From: Centropus unirufus
Taxonomy: Eukaryota > Chordata > Aves > Cuculiformes > Centropidae
Assembly: GCA_013397695.1 (NCBI GenBank)
Contig: VYZI01000206.1
Coordinates: 554,588 to 618,587 of the forward strand
Length of the DNA: 64,000 nt
Direction: 5' to 3'
Shown here: positions 50,010 to 60,000 of the stretch, piece after piece
Layout: each line of letters starts with the position of its first letter
Position numbering within the stretch: position 1 is the first letter of the stretch
The notes under the pieces: generated by a model
Told to the model about the DNA's origin: nothing
What the model saw: the letters and a program-made list of their open reading frames with translations, nothing else
Database searches by the model: none
Made by a program: the position numbers and the translations under genes

Positions 50010-52797
50010 CAAATAATTGTTAGGAAAATAGTGCTTAACTGCAAAAACACACTCATGTGTGCAAAAGACACCAACGGGTCCAGCTCTACAGCCTGCCACA
50101 GACCAGGCACTGCCTTCCACAGCGCTGACATATAGCACAAAGAGGGCTTGCATCAAACGTGAGTAGAGGCAGCCATGTCCCTTTTCTCCTCTGCAGCCAG
50201 CAAGGTCCAGAGTTCTCAAGCAAATGGGGGTTCAGAAGTCCCTCAAATTCTAGCCCAGCCTGTCTGTCTGTCTGATAATCCCACCTTTATTCCCAAGTCC
50301 TCTTACTTACACATAGAGGCTGGTCCAGGTTCGTGCTTGTGAGAAACTGCACATAAACACACCCCCAACAGGTGCTCCACACCCACAGACCTCCACAAAT
50401 CCTAACATAGGTGTGCCTATGTCAAGTACCCTACCTGGACCTGGGGCTGCCTACTTGCCAGCTAGCCCACCTTAAAGTTTGTTAATCCCCAGCCCCAGTG
50501 CTCTTCTCTGGTATCTGACGGAGATGCAAGCAATTTGGCTTCCCAACAGGTAATGCCAGGCATGTGGACTATGACCTGCAGTCCTGCTTCACTTCACATT
50601 CTGATACTGAGATTCACCTGCTTTACTTGCCCTGGTTCTCCCAAGAGCTGTACCTGGGGCATACACAACTGCACCTGTTGCAGCATCTGGAGCTGAGACC
50701 CTCACAGTCACCTGTGCCCTCTGGTGGCACCAAGACCCTTACCCAGTTCCATCACTGGTACAATGAGATCCATAAGAAGTTGATTACGTAGGGCCTTTCT
50801 GGTTAAGTGCTGTGTTGGCTCTTACCTGAGGTGGGATACACTTGAAGAATCCAGCTCTAGATCTCCTGAAGTCACCAGCAAGGGAAGATGGAAAGCTGCA
50901 CCAGGCCCTTCACTGGGAGATTTTCAATTATCTTAAATAGCTCTGGAAGGTAAATTAATCTGTTTTGAGGTGCTGGTTTTCTACACAGCTGGGAAGAATA
51001 GAAGTCTTGTGGCTCCTCTCCCACAGCCTACACAGAACAGCAGCACCTCATCCCACTCACTGACTTCTTGACAGAAAAGCATTCCCCTGGGGAGGCCTGG
51101 ACACGTTCCTTGAGCCTTTGAGTCCTCTGGGGTCCCTTGGTCAGCAACAGGGCTTTTCCTCACTAGCAGCTTTGTGAGAGTAAGAATGAAGAGGCTTTGG
51201 TCTTGTCTCCCAGGCAGAAGCCATGGCCCCAGCAGTGCCCAAACTATTGACAATAGGACCCTGTTTTACCACAGAGAAGGCTCTAAGCAAAAAGAATCAC
51301 AAAGGAAACTGAAATCAAAGGATCCTAGATCCCAAAATCTGGAAAGGATTATAAAATCCTGAAATCTGTAACAGCATAGGATCTTCAGATCCCAAAATGT
51401 GAACAGCAAAGGATTATGAAAACCTGGAATTTATAAGATACTCAGGGCCCCATCATGAAATCAACAAGAGGACCCAGGCACTGTGAAATCAAGTTTACTT
51501 CAATAATGCAGCAATAAAAGAAGCAAATGATCGGTAATGATCAATCACAAATTAACAGTGACACATTAACAGTGACACCTTGTAAAGGCAAGGTGTCTGA
51601 TCATTACCATAAGATAATAATTACAGTGATTAAGAATACACCACCAATTGCCCAAACATCCTCCAGATCTGCAGTTGTTGGAGGGAGACCCTTTTCCGCA
51701 GCGAGGATGCGGAGAAGACAACTGGAAGCCCACAGAGTGCTTCTACCTGTGGGTGAGGCCTCTACTGTTGCTGTGAGAGGCTTGGCCTTTACACCATCAA
51801 ACAAATGACATCACCCCCAAAAGCGGAGCCTGGCTACAGCTGCCCACTGCCTGCCCCTCACCGCTCTCCCAAGAACATGTCCAAGGGCACAGAACAGGAG
51901 AGGTGGAAGCAGCTGGATACTCCTTATCCTTAGGCTAAGCTGCTGTAAAGACACAACATTGCTCTCCAGGTCCTCCCTTTCACAAAACAGAAATCACTGA
52001 TAATGAGGCACTTTCTCATGCTCCTATGTATTAGAAATAGCCCAGCACAACTCTACTGAGAATGGAAAATTACAGACTGAACAGTGCACTTAGCAACAGC
52101 ATACAGATCACCCATGGCTCACAACAGCATTTCAGGCCTATCCATTAGGCTCTGTCAGTTCAGACCCACAGCCCCTGGGCAGGGATACAAACCCCTCTGA
52201 CTGACTCTCTGACTCGCCCTGCCACCAGGAATGATGCTGTAACAAGACACTTAGAAAGGTGTTCTTTTACTGGCATAGCAGCAATCCCAACTGCTCAGGA
52301 GGAGGGTGATTAACAATATTTTTATTAACATGAGTCAAATACTCGTTAGTCAAAACTAGACAGAGAAACACCTAAGCAAACAACCCGTGCTCGACAGTTC
52401 CCAGAGAAAACCCGCACGCAAACCGAACTTCGCGCTGCTGCCTTGCTCCAAAAGCGAAACTGAACCGGCAGCTCCAGTCCACATCAGCCGCGTGTTGCCA
52501 GAGAAAAAAGAATGCAAAAAGAGAAAAATAGTTATTGAGAAAAGAAATAATCACCTTTAGGCAGAGCCGGGTCTTGGAAGACAGCAGACACTCACCCATC
52601 CCGCCACGCGAACCCAGGTGCTGCATCCTGTCGAGGTGATTTTTAACCTCTCAGTGTCCCCGCATGGGCGAATCCGCATGTGCGCCCCAACACTGGGCGT
52701 GGACAATCACCTGCTTGAGCCATTAAACCTGTGGGAAGTGATTGTCAAGTTTTGCTTCAGCCAGTTTGCATGTTTATCTTGTAAAACGCAGCTATAT
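50010..52797. other. Intergenic, unassigned, partly GC-rich
   Basis: No NDUFB6 exon, expected near here from human gene order, was recognised on the minus strand. Paired open frames on both strands near 51600-51808 and a GC-richer stretch near 52380-52740 look like decayed repeat or LTR DNA but match no family I can name. A TGTCTGTCTGTC microrepeat lies near 50261-50273. Confidence 0.4.
51533..51608. repeat. Nested inverted repeats (11-bp outer, 9-bp inner stem)
   Basis: Outer arms GGTAATGATCA (51533-51543) and TGATCATTACC (51598-51608) are perfect. Inside, GACACCTTG (51574-51582) and CAAGGTGTC (51589-51597) form a perfect hairpin with a 6-base loop that abuts the outer right arm. The remaining spacer holds a tandem ATTAACAGTGACAC pair. 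Confidence 0.88.
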
Positions 52798-53064
52798 TGT
52801 GTCAAGAGGTGACTCGAGACAGTCTCCCGAAGCGATCAGATAACCTTGAATAGAGAGACATTCCTTTGGCCAACCCTTGTATGAAGGAAGGGGAAAATAG
52901 GGATTTTCCCTATATATAGGGAATATATAGGAAGGGGAATAGGGATGTATATATACTCAGTGCTTTTGTAAAACGGCATGCGTTTTTTAGAAGGGCATTC
53001 AATTCAGCACTGAACTGTGAAATAAAAATTGCCTTTGCTTCGAAGGCTTTATCCTTTTCTCACA
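52798..53064 (+). mobile_element. 5' LTR of a gammaretrovirus-like ERV
   Basis: The proposed LTR starts TGTGTCAAGAGGTGACTCG and ends CTTTTCTCACA just before the primer site. It has a TATA-like TATATATAC run near 52949, an AATAAA signal near 53022 and a TTGCCTTTGCTTCGAAGG U5-like segment. A perfect 18-bp palindrome TTCCCTATATATAGGGAA sits at 52906-52923. The start is less certain than the end. No matching 3' LTR was found. Confidence 0.6.
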
Positions 53065-53068
53065 ATGA

Positions 53069-53086
53069 GGGGGGCTCGTCCGGGGT
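53069..53086 (+). other. Retroviral primer-binding site, tRNA-Pro type
   Basis: GGGGGGCTCGTCCGGGGT matches 16 of 18 positions of the tRNA-Pro primer site used by murine-leukaemia-type retroviruses. It follows the LTR end by four bases. Confidence 0.85.
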
Positions 53087-53195
53087 AATTACCCCTGTCT
53101 CTTCCCTGTCACAGTGGAAGTGGAGAGGCGCACCCTGCTGAGTTCAGCAGTCTCCCAGCTCCTGTCCTGCCCCATGAGGAGCGGCGAGTCCTGTC

Positions 53196-53594
53196 TACGG
53201 GAATGTGATGAATGATGAGAGGACCCCGTGCTAGGATGGTATAATGGAGACCAAGTCTATTCTCTTTACAGTGCTTATAAATCTTCCAGTAACCGTCCCG
53301 TTTTGCGCGTCTCACTCCCATTGGAGGAGACCTGTATCCCTCAAGGTTCTGATTGGGTAATGTAGAAGTCCGTGAAACACAGTTCCCGCATCTTCCAAGT
53401 GGATGCCCGTCTGATGTCCCTGGGCCAACCCTCAGCTTTTTCTCTTCAGTGAGATGTAGACCCATCTCGGGGTGAATGCCTGCTTAATGTCCCAGGGCCA
53501 GCGCTCAGCTCTTTGAATGCCTGCTTAATGTCCCTGGGCCAACGCCCAGCTCCTTTTCTCCAAGGATTGCTGAAGGTCACCACTGAACCGCACA
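53196..53594 (-). mobile_element. Solo LTR inserted antisense into the ERV
   Basis: On the minus strand the LTR runs from TGTGCGGTTCAGTGGTGACC (53594) to a decayed terminus at 53196 (CGTA where CA is expected). The 6-bp sequence CCTGTC flanks both sides (53190-53195 and 53595-53600), a clear target-site duplication. It is related to the LTR at 23590-23940, sharing the start, the GACCTTCAGC block, the CATTACCCAATC region and the GACTTGGTCTCC segment. U3 has about three tandem units of 41 bp (copies at 53473 and 53514, a weaker one near 53399). No primer site or gag adjoins it, so it is a recombined solo LTR. The minus-strand 118-codon frame at 53109-53465 lies mostly inside it and is not a gene. 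Confidence 0.88.
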
Positions 53595-54459
53595 CCTGTC
53601 CAGGCGGAGTCTCGAAATAAAGAAGGGGAGAGGGGAACTTAATGACTTAATAGAATCGCGCAGGGCAGCCGATAAATTCTGTGCACTGGTCCCAGGTAAG
53701 AAAAGTGGCTGTTCAGTATTATCGGGGCAGCTGGGACCTAGGTAAGAAAATTGTATGTTAAGTATTACCTGGATGGATGGGGATAGTGGGGCTGAGTGTG
53801 AGACCGCGATTGTGGAGTCCTTCTAACCGTGGTTCCATATCTCCGCGGGGAGACCAGCTGGAGAAGAGGCGAAGTGAAAAGTTCCAGATGAACGGTGTTC
53901 TGTGGGTCAAAATAAGTTTAGTGGGAGCAGGGCTGCTCCCAGGGAAAAGACAAGAGAAGAGGTTCAAAGGAAAAAAAAGGATCTGAGGATCCTTTTTCGA
54001 GCATTCTACCCACCAGTCCTTTAGGAGTGATGCTCAGGGAACCGGGGCAGGGCTGCTCCCAGGGAAAAAAATATGAGAAAAAGATGATGCAATATTGCAG
54101 GTTTGAGTGAGTAAAGGAACCTATTAGGTCTGACCTACTTTATTGGCTGAAGTTTGGGTCAATAGAAGATTGGATCTGCAGGGCTTGAATCTATACAATC
54201 AACAAGAGAGCAAAATTTTAGAATACCTGGCATAGGAAGGGGAGGCCCTCAACTGGGGTATTGAACAAAGTCACAAAGCATGTGAAAAAATGTATCTAAT
54301 TCTGACAAAAAGACGGTGGCCACCTTAAATAGTTGTTATCTCAAGAACATAAAGGCTTCTAAAAGCAAGGGCTATTTGTGTGAATGCAATGTCTGATGTC
54401 ATCCCTCATCAGCCCCTTAGATGGGACTGCAGAGTTTAAACCTGTTATTTCTGCTTTCT

Positions 54460-55602
54460 TTTGTAGAATTCGAATTGTGATACCTGGTAAAGAAATGTCA
54501 GTTGAGTTGCCAGTATTTGCTGAAGAAGAGGAGAAATCTCTCCAAAAGACGGGATGTGTAAGAAACCAGGAAGGTAAGTGGGTCCTGCCAGATGGGAGAC
54601 AAATGTTAAACAAAGCAGTTACCAGGGAAATATTACTCAGGCTACATTCAGAAACTCATTAGGGAGCTCGAGCTCTGTGTGACCAATTTTTAAGAATATA
54701 TGGCTGCTTGGGAGTACATACGGTAGCTAAACAAATAACAGATCACTGTCTGGCTTGCCAAAATTAACAAGAACATGATGAGAAAAAATCCCAGTGGAGG
54801 ATGAGCATTAGCCCTTAGACCATTTCAAACATATACAAGTAGATTATACAGAACTCCCAAAGATACAAAAGTGTAAATACTAGTACTAGTAGACCACCTC
54901 ACCCATTGGGTAGAGGCCTTTCCCACTGCCATAGCAACTGCTTCTAAGGTTGCAAAGGTTTTGTTAAAAGACAATGTTCCCCAGTACGGAGTGACAGAAG
55001 GAATCGACTCTGGTAGGGGAGGGCATTTTATTTCTAAAGCACTGCAACTGATATGTGCAGCCTTTGAAATCCGGGGCACCCTCAAAGCTCTGGCAGGGTT
55101 TAAAGGATGAGTGCAACCCTCAAAGCACACATTACCAAGCTAATGATAGAAACCAAGCTACCATGGACAAAATGTCTGTCTTGAGCTTTATTATGAATCA
55201 GAATTGGCCCAAGGAAACACTTGGGAGTGTCGCCATACAAAATGTTGTTCAACCTTCCATTTTTGGGAAGATAAGAGGGTGATGTGATCCCTGAAATCAA
55301 TGACATGTAACTCAAAAGCTATTTGTGTGGAATAACTCAAGTCTCTTGCAGATTTAAGAAAGCATCGATTGCTTTCTTAAACAGCACCTCTGGATTTCAG
55401 CCAACATCAGGTGCAACCCGGAGACTGGGTCCTAGTGAAATACTGGAAGTAGACTGCTCTAGCCCCAGCATGGGAAGGACCCTTGTTCTCTTGACAATGG
55501 AAGCAGCTGTAAGAACTAAAGAGAAGGGGTGGACTCACCAAGTGGCCCTGCCTTCCAGAGAATGGACTGTGAAACCAGGAGGTGGTCCTTTCAAGCTAAC
55601 TT
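54460..55602 (+). pseudogene. Retroviral integrase remnant (pol 3' end)
   Basis: The 5' part includes a WVLPDGRQ block followed by the His-His half of the zinc-binding domain (near 54590-54660), then a stop. The Cys-Cys half (C-L-A-C) lies near 54750. Catalytic-core-like signals follow in shifting frames: a V-D-Y-T near 54840, an I-D-S near 55004 and P-Q-S-S-G-R near 55078. The codon expected to be the catalytic Glu after the last block is TAA. The C-terminal domain (a PGDW-like block, then a KEKGWTH block at about 55520-55540) is in another frame. At least several stops and frameshifts make it non-functional. The family is gammaretrovirus-like ERV1, consistent with the Pro-type primer site. 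Confidence 0.78.
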
Positions 55603-55884
55603 AAGTGATAAGTCTGTACATTTCGAGAATGAGCAAAATTAGTTGGCAATCCCCCTATTATTGTTTCTTGTTGTAAAGTATTTAATAAGGGACTGGGAAA
55701 ACTAAATAACTGCAAGGGAGACTGGTGGTACTGTAGAGTGTGTTGGAAGTGACAGCCCTTTGAAAGTCTGAAAGACAATTTCAGGAATATGATGTGCACT
55801 AAGCCAATGGCAAGACTGAATTAGCCTTTATATTTGCCACTGAGAAGAGTCAGAACTCCACTGTTGGCTTCAATCCAATAGGCA

Positions 55885-56082
55885 TTGAGTGACAATATCT
55901 GCTATACCAGACCTTGGCTTATGATGGCTGCCTGGACTCTCCTGCTTTGGGTTATGCTCGCCTCCAGCTTTACCGCAGGATCTCCAAATGACTGTTCTAA
56001 ATGTTACCGATGTCTACAGGTTAGGGGGCCTTCCAGTCTTAGTTACCACATCCACATAAATCAGTATTGTTACGAATTGTGA
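55885..56082 (+). pseudogene. Env leader-like short ORF
   Basis: A 65-codon frame with an ATG-proximal polar stretch, then a hydrophobic run (residues about 14-30, WTLLLWVMLASSF) resembling a signal peptide, then a Cys-rich start (C-S-K-C-Y-R-C). Its place after the integrase end fits an env gene start. The frame closes after 65 codons and no surface or transmembrane domain follows, so env is truncated. Confidence 0.45.
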
Positions 56083-56127
56083 AGCTTAACTAACTTTCTT
56101 GCCAAGAGCTAGCACTAACGAGCTTTC

Positions 56128-57010
56128 TGTGTCAAGAGGTAAAAAGGACAACTCCAAAAGACCTCTACCTGTGACCACTGGATGGCAGTGTGCAGATGCC
56201 AAAGGGAGGGGATCTATGATAATGAGTTGCTCGAACTAATTTTAATAAACCCATTTTTTGGAAAACTTATGAATATGTTGATAAGGGGAGCTAATACTTA
56301 GGATAATTTAGCTAAGGAATAGCAGGTTAGTAGTTGATTAATGGTAAGCAAGGTTAAGCAATTAATTATCATGTATGGTAAGGTAATAGCTGTGCAGGCT
56401 GTTCCTGGAAGTGAGTGACAAACCGTTCTTGATAAGAATAAAGGCCTGGGGTGATTGAAGTGTCCTGAATGGGTTGAAACCAGCTTTGTGATTTGGAAAT
56501 ACTCCGAGTCCAAGGACCATGCGCAAGTTATAGAGGTGAAAAGTTCAACAGTGATGATTATCGTCATGAAGACCCCAGCCCATGACCACCAGGAGGCCCT
56601 GCACAAGCACAGCTAGAAGGAGCAAGGGGTAGCCTATCCGGAAATGATTTCTCAGAACTCATTTTAATAAGACTGCCCTTTCGGGAAAGGTTATGACTAT
56701 ATATAGGCACTTTTGAAATAATCATAAATATATAATGCTTTGCTGCATATAAGCCAAATGCGGTAACACGGTAGGTGTGCATGTTATCAGAGGAGAAATT
56801 CCCTGTGCATCTCAGCACTGAAATAAACATACCTACTTTACAACTTACCAGGTTGTGGAGTCTGCAAGTCAATGTGTATTAGACTTCATGTATATGCATA
56901 ACATAGTATGATGAATACTCACTCACTAAAGTCCCGGTGTGCAAGATTTGGTGGAAAATATGGTGCTGAATAATAAATATACCTACTTATAATTGTGGGT
57001 TGTAAGGTTT
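56128..57010 (+). mobile_element. LTR-like DNA with internal diverged duplications
   Basis: Begins TGTGTCAAGAGGT, the same 13 bases as the proposed 5' LTR, but then diverges. A segment near 56226-56285 (GAACTAATTTTAATAAACCC) recurs in diverged form near 56655-56710 (GAACTCATTTTAATAAGACT), followed by a TATATATAGGC box. A 3' block with AAATAAACATACCTACTT (56821) recurs as TAATAAATATACCTACTT (56971). These features suggest one or two old ERV LTRs, possibly of another family, lying after the provirus. Boundaries are uncertain. Confidence 0.42.
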
Positions 57011-60000
57011 GTTTCCACATGTTGGAAGGCTCAGACTATTCGATTCCTGAGTATTTTTACCTTCTCTCCTGTCAGCTGTATCACCCCACAAATGCATGAG
57101 AATTTTTACAGCCCCTGGCAGTGGACCTACAAAGGTTTCTGTGATGACAGAAAGGCCCTCCATCTCTCCACCGAGTTTTCCTCTAAGCCAAAGCTGAGTA
57201 GCCACTTTATCTTTTGCTGTCCACGCAGTGAGTACTCAGTTTTGGTGTGCTGTTGTCTTCATTGCGGTGTTCCACTATTTGCCAGGCACAGTTACCTTCT
57301 CTTCTTTCCCTGGCCCGTTGGGCGTTTCCAGGCGCAAGATGCCAAGTTGCAGCAGTGACAGGCACGGGGCTGGCTGGCCCTGTTGGAAACACCGACCACC
57401 AGCGCGGGGCTCTTCACTGCCTCTTCGCCCTTGTTTGAGGTGCTATCCCTGGCAAGCACTCATAGCTGCAGTAGCCTTATCTGCAAGCTACCACGAGATG
57501 GCAAAATTCACCACAACATCGCTCCCAAGCCTGCTTGCCAGCACCTCAGCCTGAAGCCATGCAGGGGAGCAGAAGCACTGACTGAATTTTCCTCCTCTTG
57601 GGTTAGCTGCTTCTTATCATATTCAGGGGTGTCTCTCCAACAGCCTGTTATGAACCTGCTCGTTCTCTCTGGTTCCTAAAAGTCCAAGGCAGAGCCTAAT
57701 ACAACAGAGATGAAATGTCCAAAGATGTCCCTGCTGCTGACAAAGCACAGCAACAGCAAGGAGGCAGAAAGAGAACTTGCTTTTTTTTTGTGGCACGGTC
57801 CTCAGCTAATAAACATGGTATTAAGGGAACTGCGACTTGTTTTTCCTCTGCCCTATCCTGACTATTTTCCCTCATTTTTCTCCTGTGCTGCTACTGCACA
57901 GTACCATAACAGATTCAGTGTCAAGGGTCTAAGAAATATCCTTAGCTCCACATCCTGACATTGGCGTGAAACCATGTCTGAATGGGGGCAGCAGTGAGAA
58001 GCAACTTTTTTCTTCCACGTAACAGGGAAATGGAATCAAGGCCCCCATAGAGGTTGGGAAATACTTCCTTCAAGTCTGGTGGGGAGATTGCAGCTTGCAA
58101 TTTCTGCCTCTGCAGCTCACCCTTCTGCTTGCCTTTATTACTTGCCCAGTACCAGTAGCTCTTTAAGAGAAGCAAGAATTAAATCATGTCTATCCCATGG
58201 ATTAGAAATAGCCACCTCAGCAAGAATAGTGTCTGCATTTTGCCACTAAAATCATCATAAAACATGCAATGCAGTACTCCAGGTCAACAGAAATCCCAGA
58301 AGTCTGAGCTTTAACCTCCATGTTGTATGTCCCACCTCTCCTGCCCTTTTAAGTGCCCGTTTCAGATGGTGACAATGTGCTTGCTCATGGAAGTAAAGAA
58401 TTGCAGGCAAATTCCCTCGATTTGTTTCTGGTTTGTCATGAGAAGGTCTTGGACCCAGTGCTCAGCATCCATCACCTACTTACCCATGAAGACACTTCCG
58501 TCACATTCAAAATGGCACAGCAAATAACTATATTTAGGCAGCATTAACCATTCACATGGGATCATGAGAGATGGCTATTTTGCCAATGCTGTAATTCCTA
58601 AAGGAATATATTCATAATGCTGATGAAATCCCCTCAGATCTTTTTTTTTTTCTTTTTAATCCTTTTTCATAAAGCATAAGTTATTTATCAGAACAATGCT
58701 GGTTTATTAAGTGTTTTGTTTGTGTGTTTAGATTTCAGGGTCTTGTTTGGAAAAATCAGGATCAGCATACTTCTGATTAGCATAGCTAAGAGGATTTTGT
58801 TTAATGAAATGATTAATTGATTCAGCCAGGTATAGAGCCACATTAACAGCTGCTTCAACAGATATAAAAGATTCTCCTTCAGATACGACCTTGTCTCAAT
58901 AACAAGAGGCAGTACCCATGGATACATGTTAATCATAAGGTTGATAAGAATGTGTAAGGATAGCTAATGTTGTAGCTGACTTATTTAATGAAGGCTGTTG
59001 AAAACAGTTGAAACCAGAAACAAAATCATTAGCCAGGCTACTATGAGCTAAATTCAGCTTTAAATCACTTCAACATACTGATAATAACCATTTTCTCCCA
59101 AATTAAAACAAAGAAGCTAGAACATAATTGTTCCTTTACACAGTTTGAACACATGTTCAAAGTATAGTTTATTAGAGCCCTCTGCCAGTTTAATTATATG
59201 TTTTCTTTATTCTGTTATTTATGCATTATCACCTAAGAGCTGTATAAATACAGATTTTAATAAATACAAGTTAATGGTAAATGTAAACCTACTGATCTTC
59301 TAAAATCTCGATAATAGCCAGACATAAAAGGCATATAAAATTACAGACAATACTTCAGATTACAAGAAGCTCCCAGGTCACCAGTGACAAAGAAGCAAAA
59401 GCTACAAATTTAGTGGTGAAAGACTAAAAAAGATGTATACATGGTATAAGACAGAAGGTTAAGGGTAAGGGTAAGAGTTAAGAATAAGAGAAAATGGAAA
59501 GCAGAAAACACTGAGCCTAAAGGAGGCTTACAGGTCAGTGGACATTACCATTGCTTCACAATTAGAAACATTAAACAGACCTAGGACTGGTCTGCCTGAC
59601 TTGTGGTGCTGCCAAATATCCTGTGAAAGTTTGGACAGATGGATTTCAGTTCCTATCTGCAAATCCTGAGGGTTCTCTTCTTGCATTGCCACTTCAGGGC
59701 TCCTCAACTGTTTGTTGCAGCCATCTGTCATCACTCATCCCACGCTGTGACCACTTCAAATGTTTCTGTGCAAAGGAACACATGTATCTGAACAGAAGTC
59801 AATGCTGCAGGACCTTGAATCACCATTAGAGGTTCAACAAAGATGTGTGCCACATGATTTGCAAGCAACTGAAGCAAAGCAAAAGCACAGAAAACCCTTT
59901 GCAGAAGCTAGACGGCAGTATTGGCACATGCTCTAAGGTACAGGCCTACATTTTGCACAGTGCACCGGTAACTGTCAGTTCTCAGCTTACAGGAGCCAGT

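Larger units (their letters stand above)
53601..56127 (+). pseudogene. Gammaretrovirus-like provirus interior, heavily deleted
   Basis: After the solo LTR the proviral leader resumes with two donor-like CAGGTAAGAAAA/TAGGTAAGAAAA sites (near 53694 and 53740). A repeated CAGGGCTGCTCCCAGGGAAAA segment occurs at about 53929 and 54045. I recognise no capsid, protease or reverse transcriptase. The interior passes from leader-like DNA to the 3' end of pol, which points to a large internal deletion. The known parts are the integrase remnant and an env-leader-like frame listed separately. Confidence 0.65.

Noticed and set aside
50564..50791. 75-codon plus-strand frame downstream of SMIM27
   Set aside because: It lies past the SMIM27 poly(A) signals and has no recognised homology or splice support.
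52680..52705. Possible tRNA-Lys-type primer site near GCGCCCCAACACTGGGCG
   Set aside because: The match needs an indel and several mismatches, and no LTR end was recognised before it.
53109..53465. 118-codon minus-strand frame as a gene
   Set aside because: It falls mostly inside the antisense solo LTR and crosses its boundary into proviral leader.
59455..59475. Telomere-like GGGTAAGGGTAA run
   Set aside because: The unit is TAAGGG, not the vertebrate TTAGGG, and it has only two or three copies.
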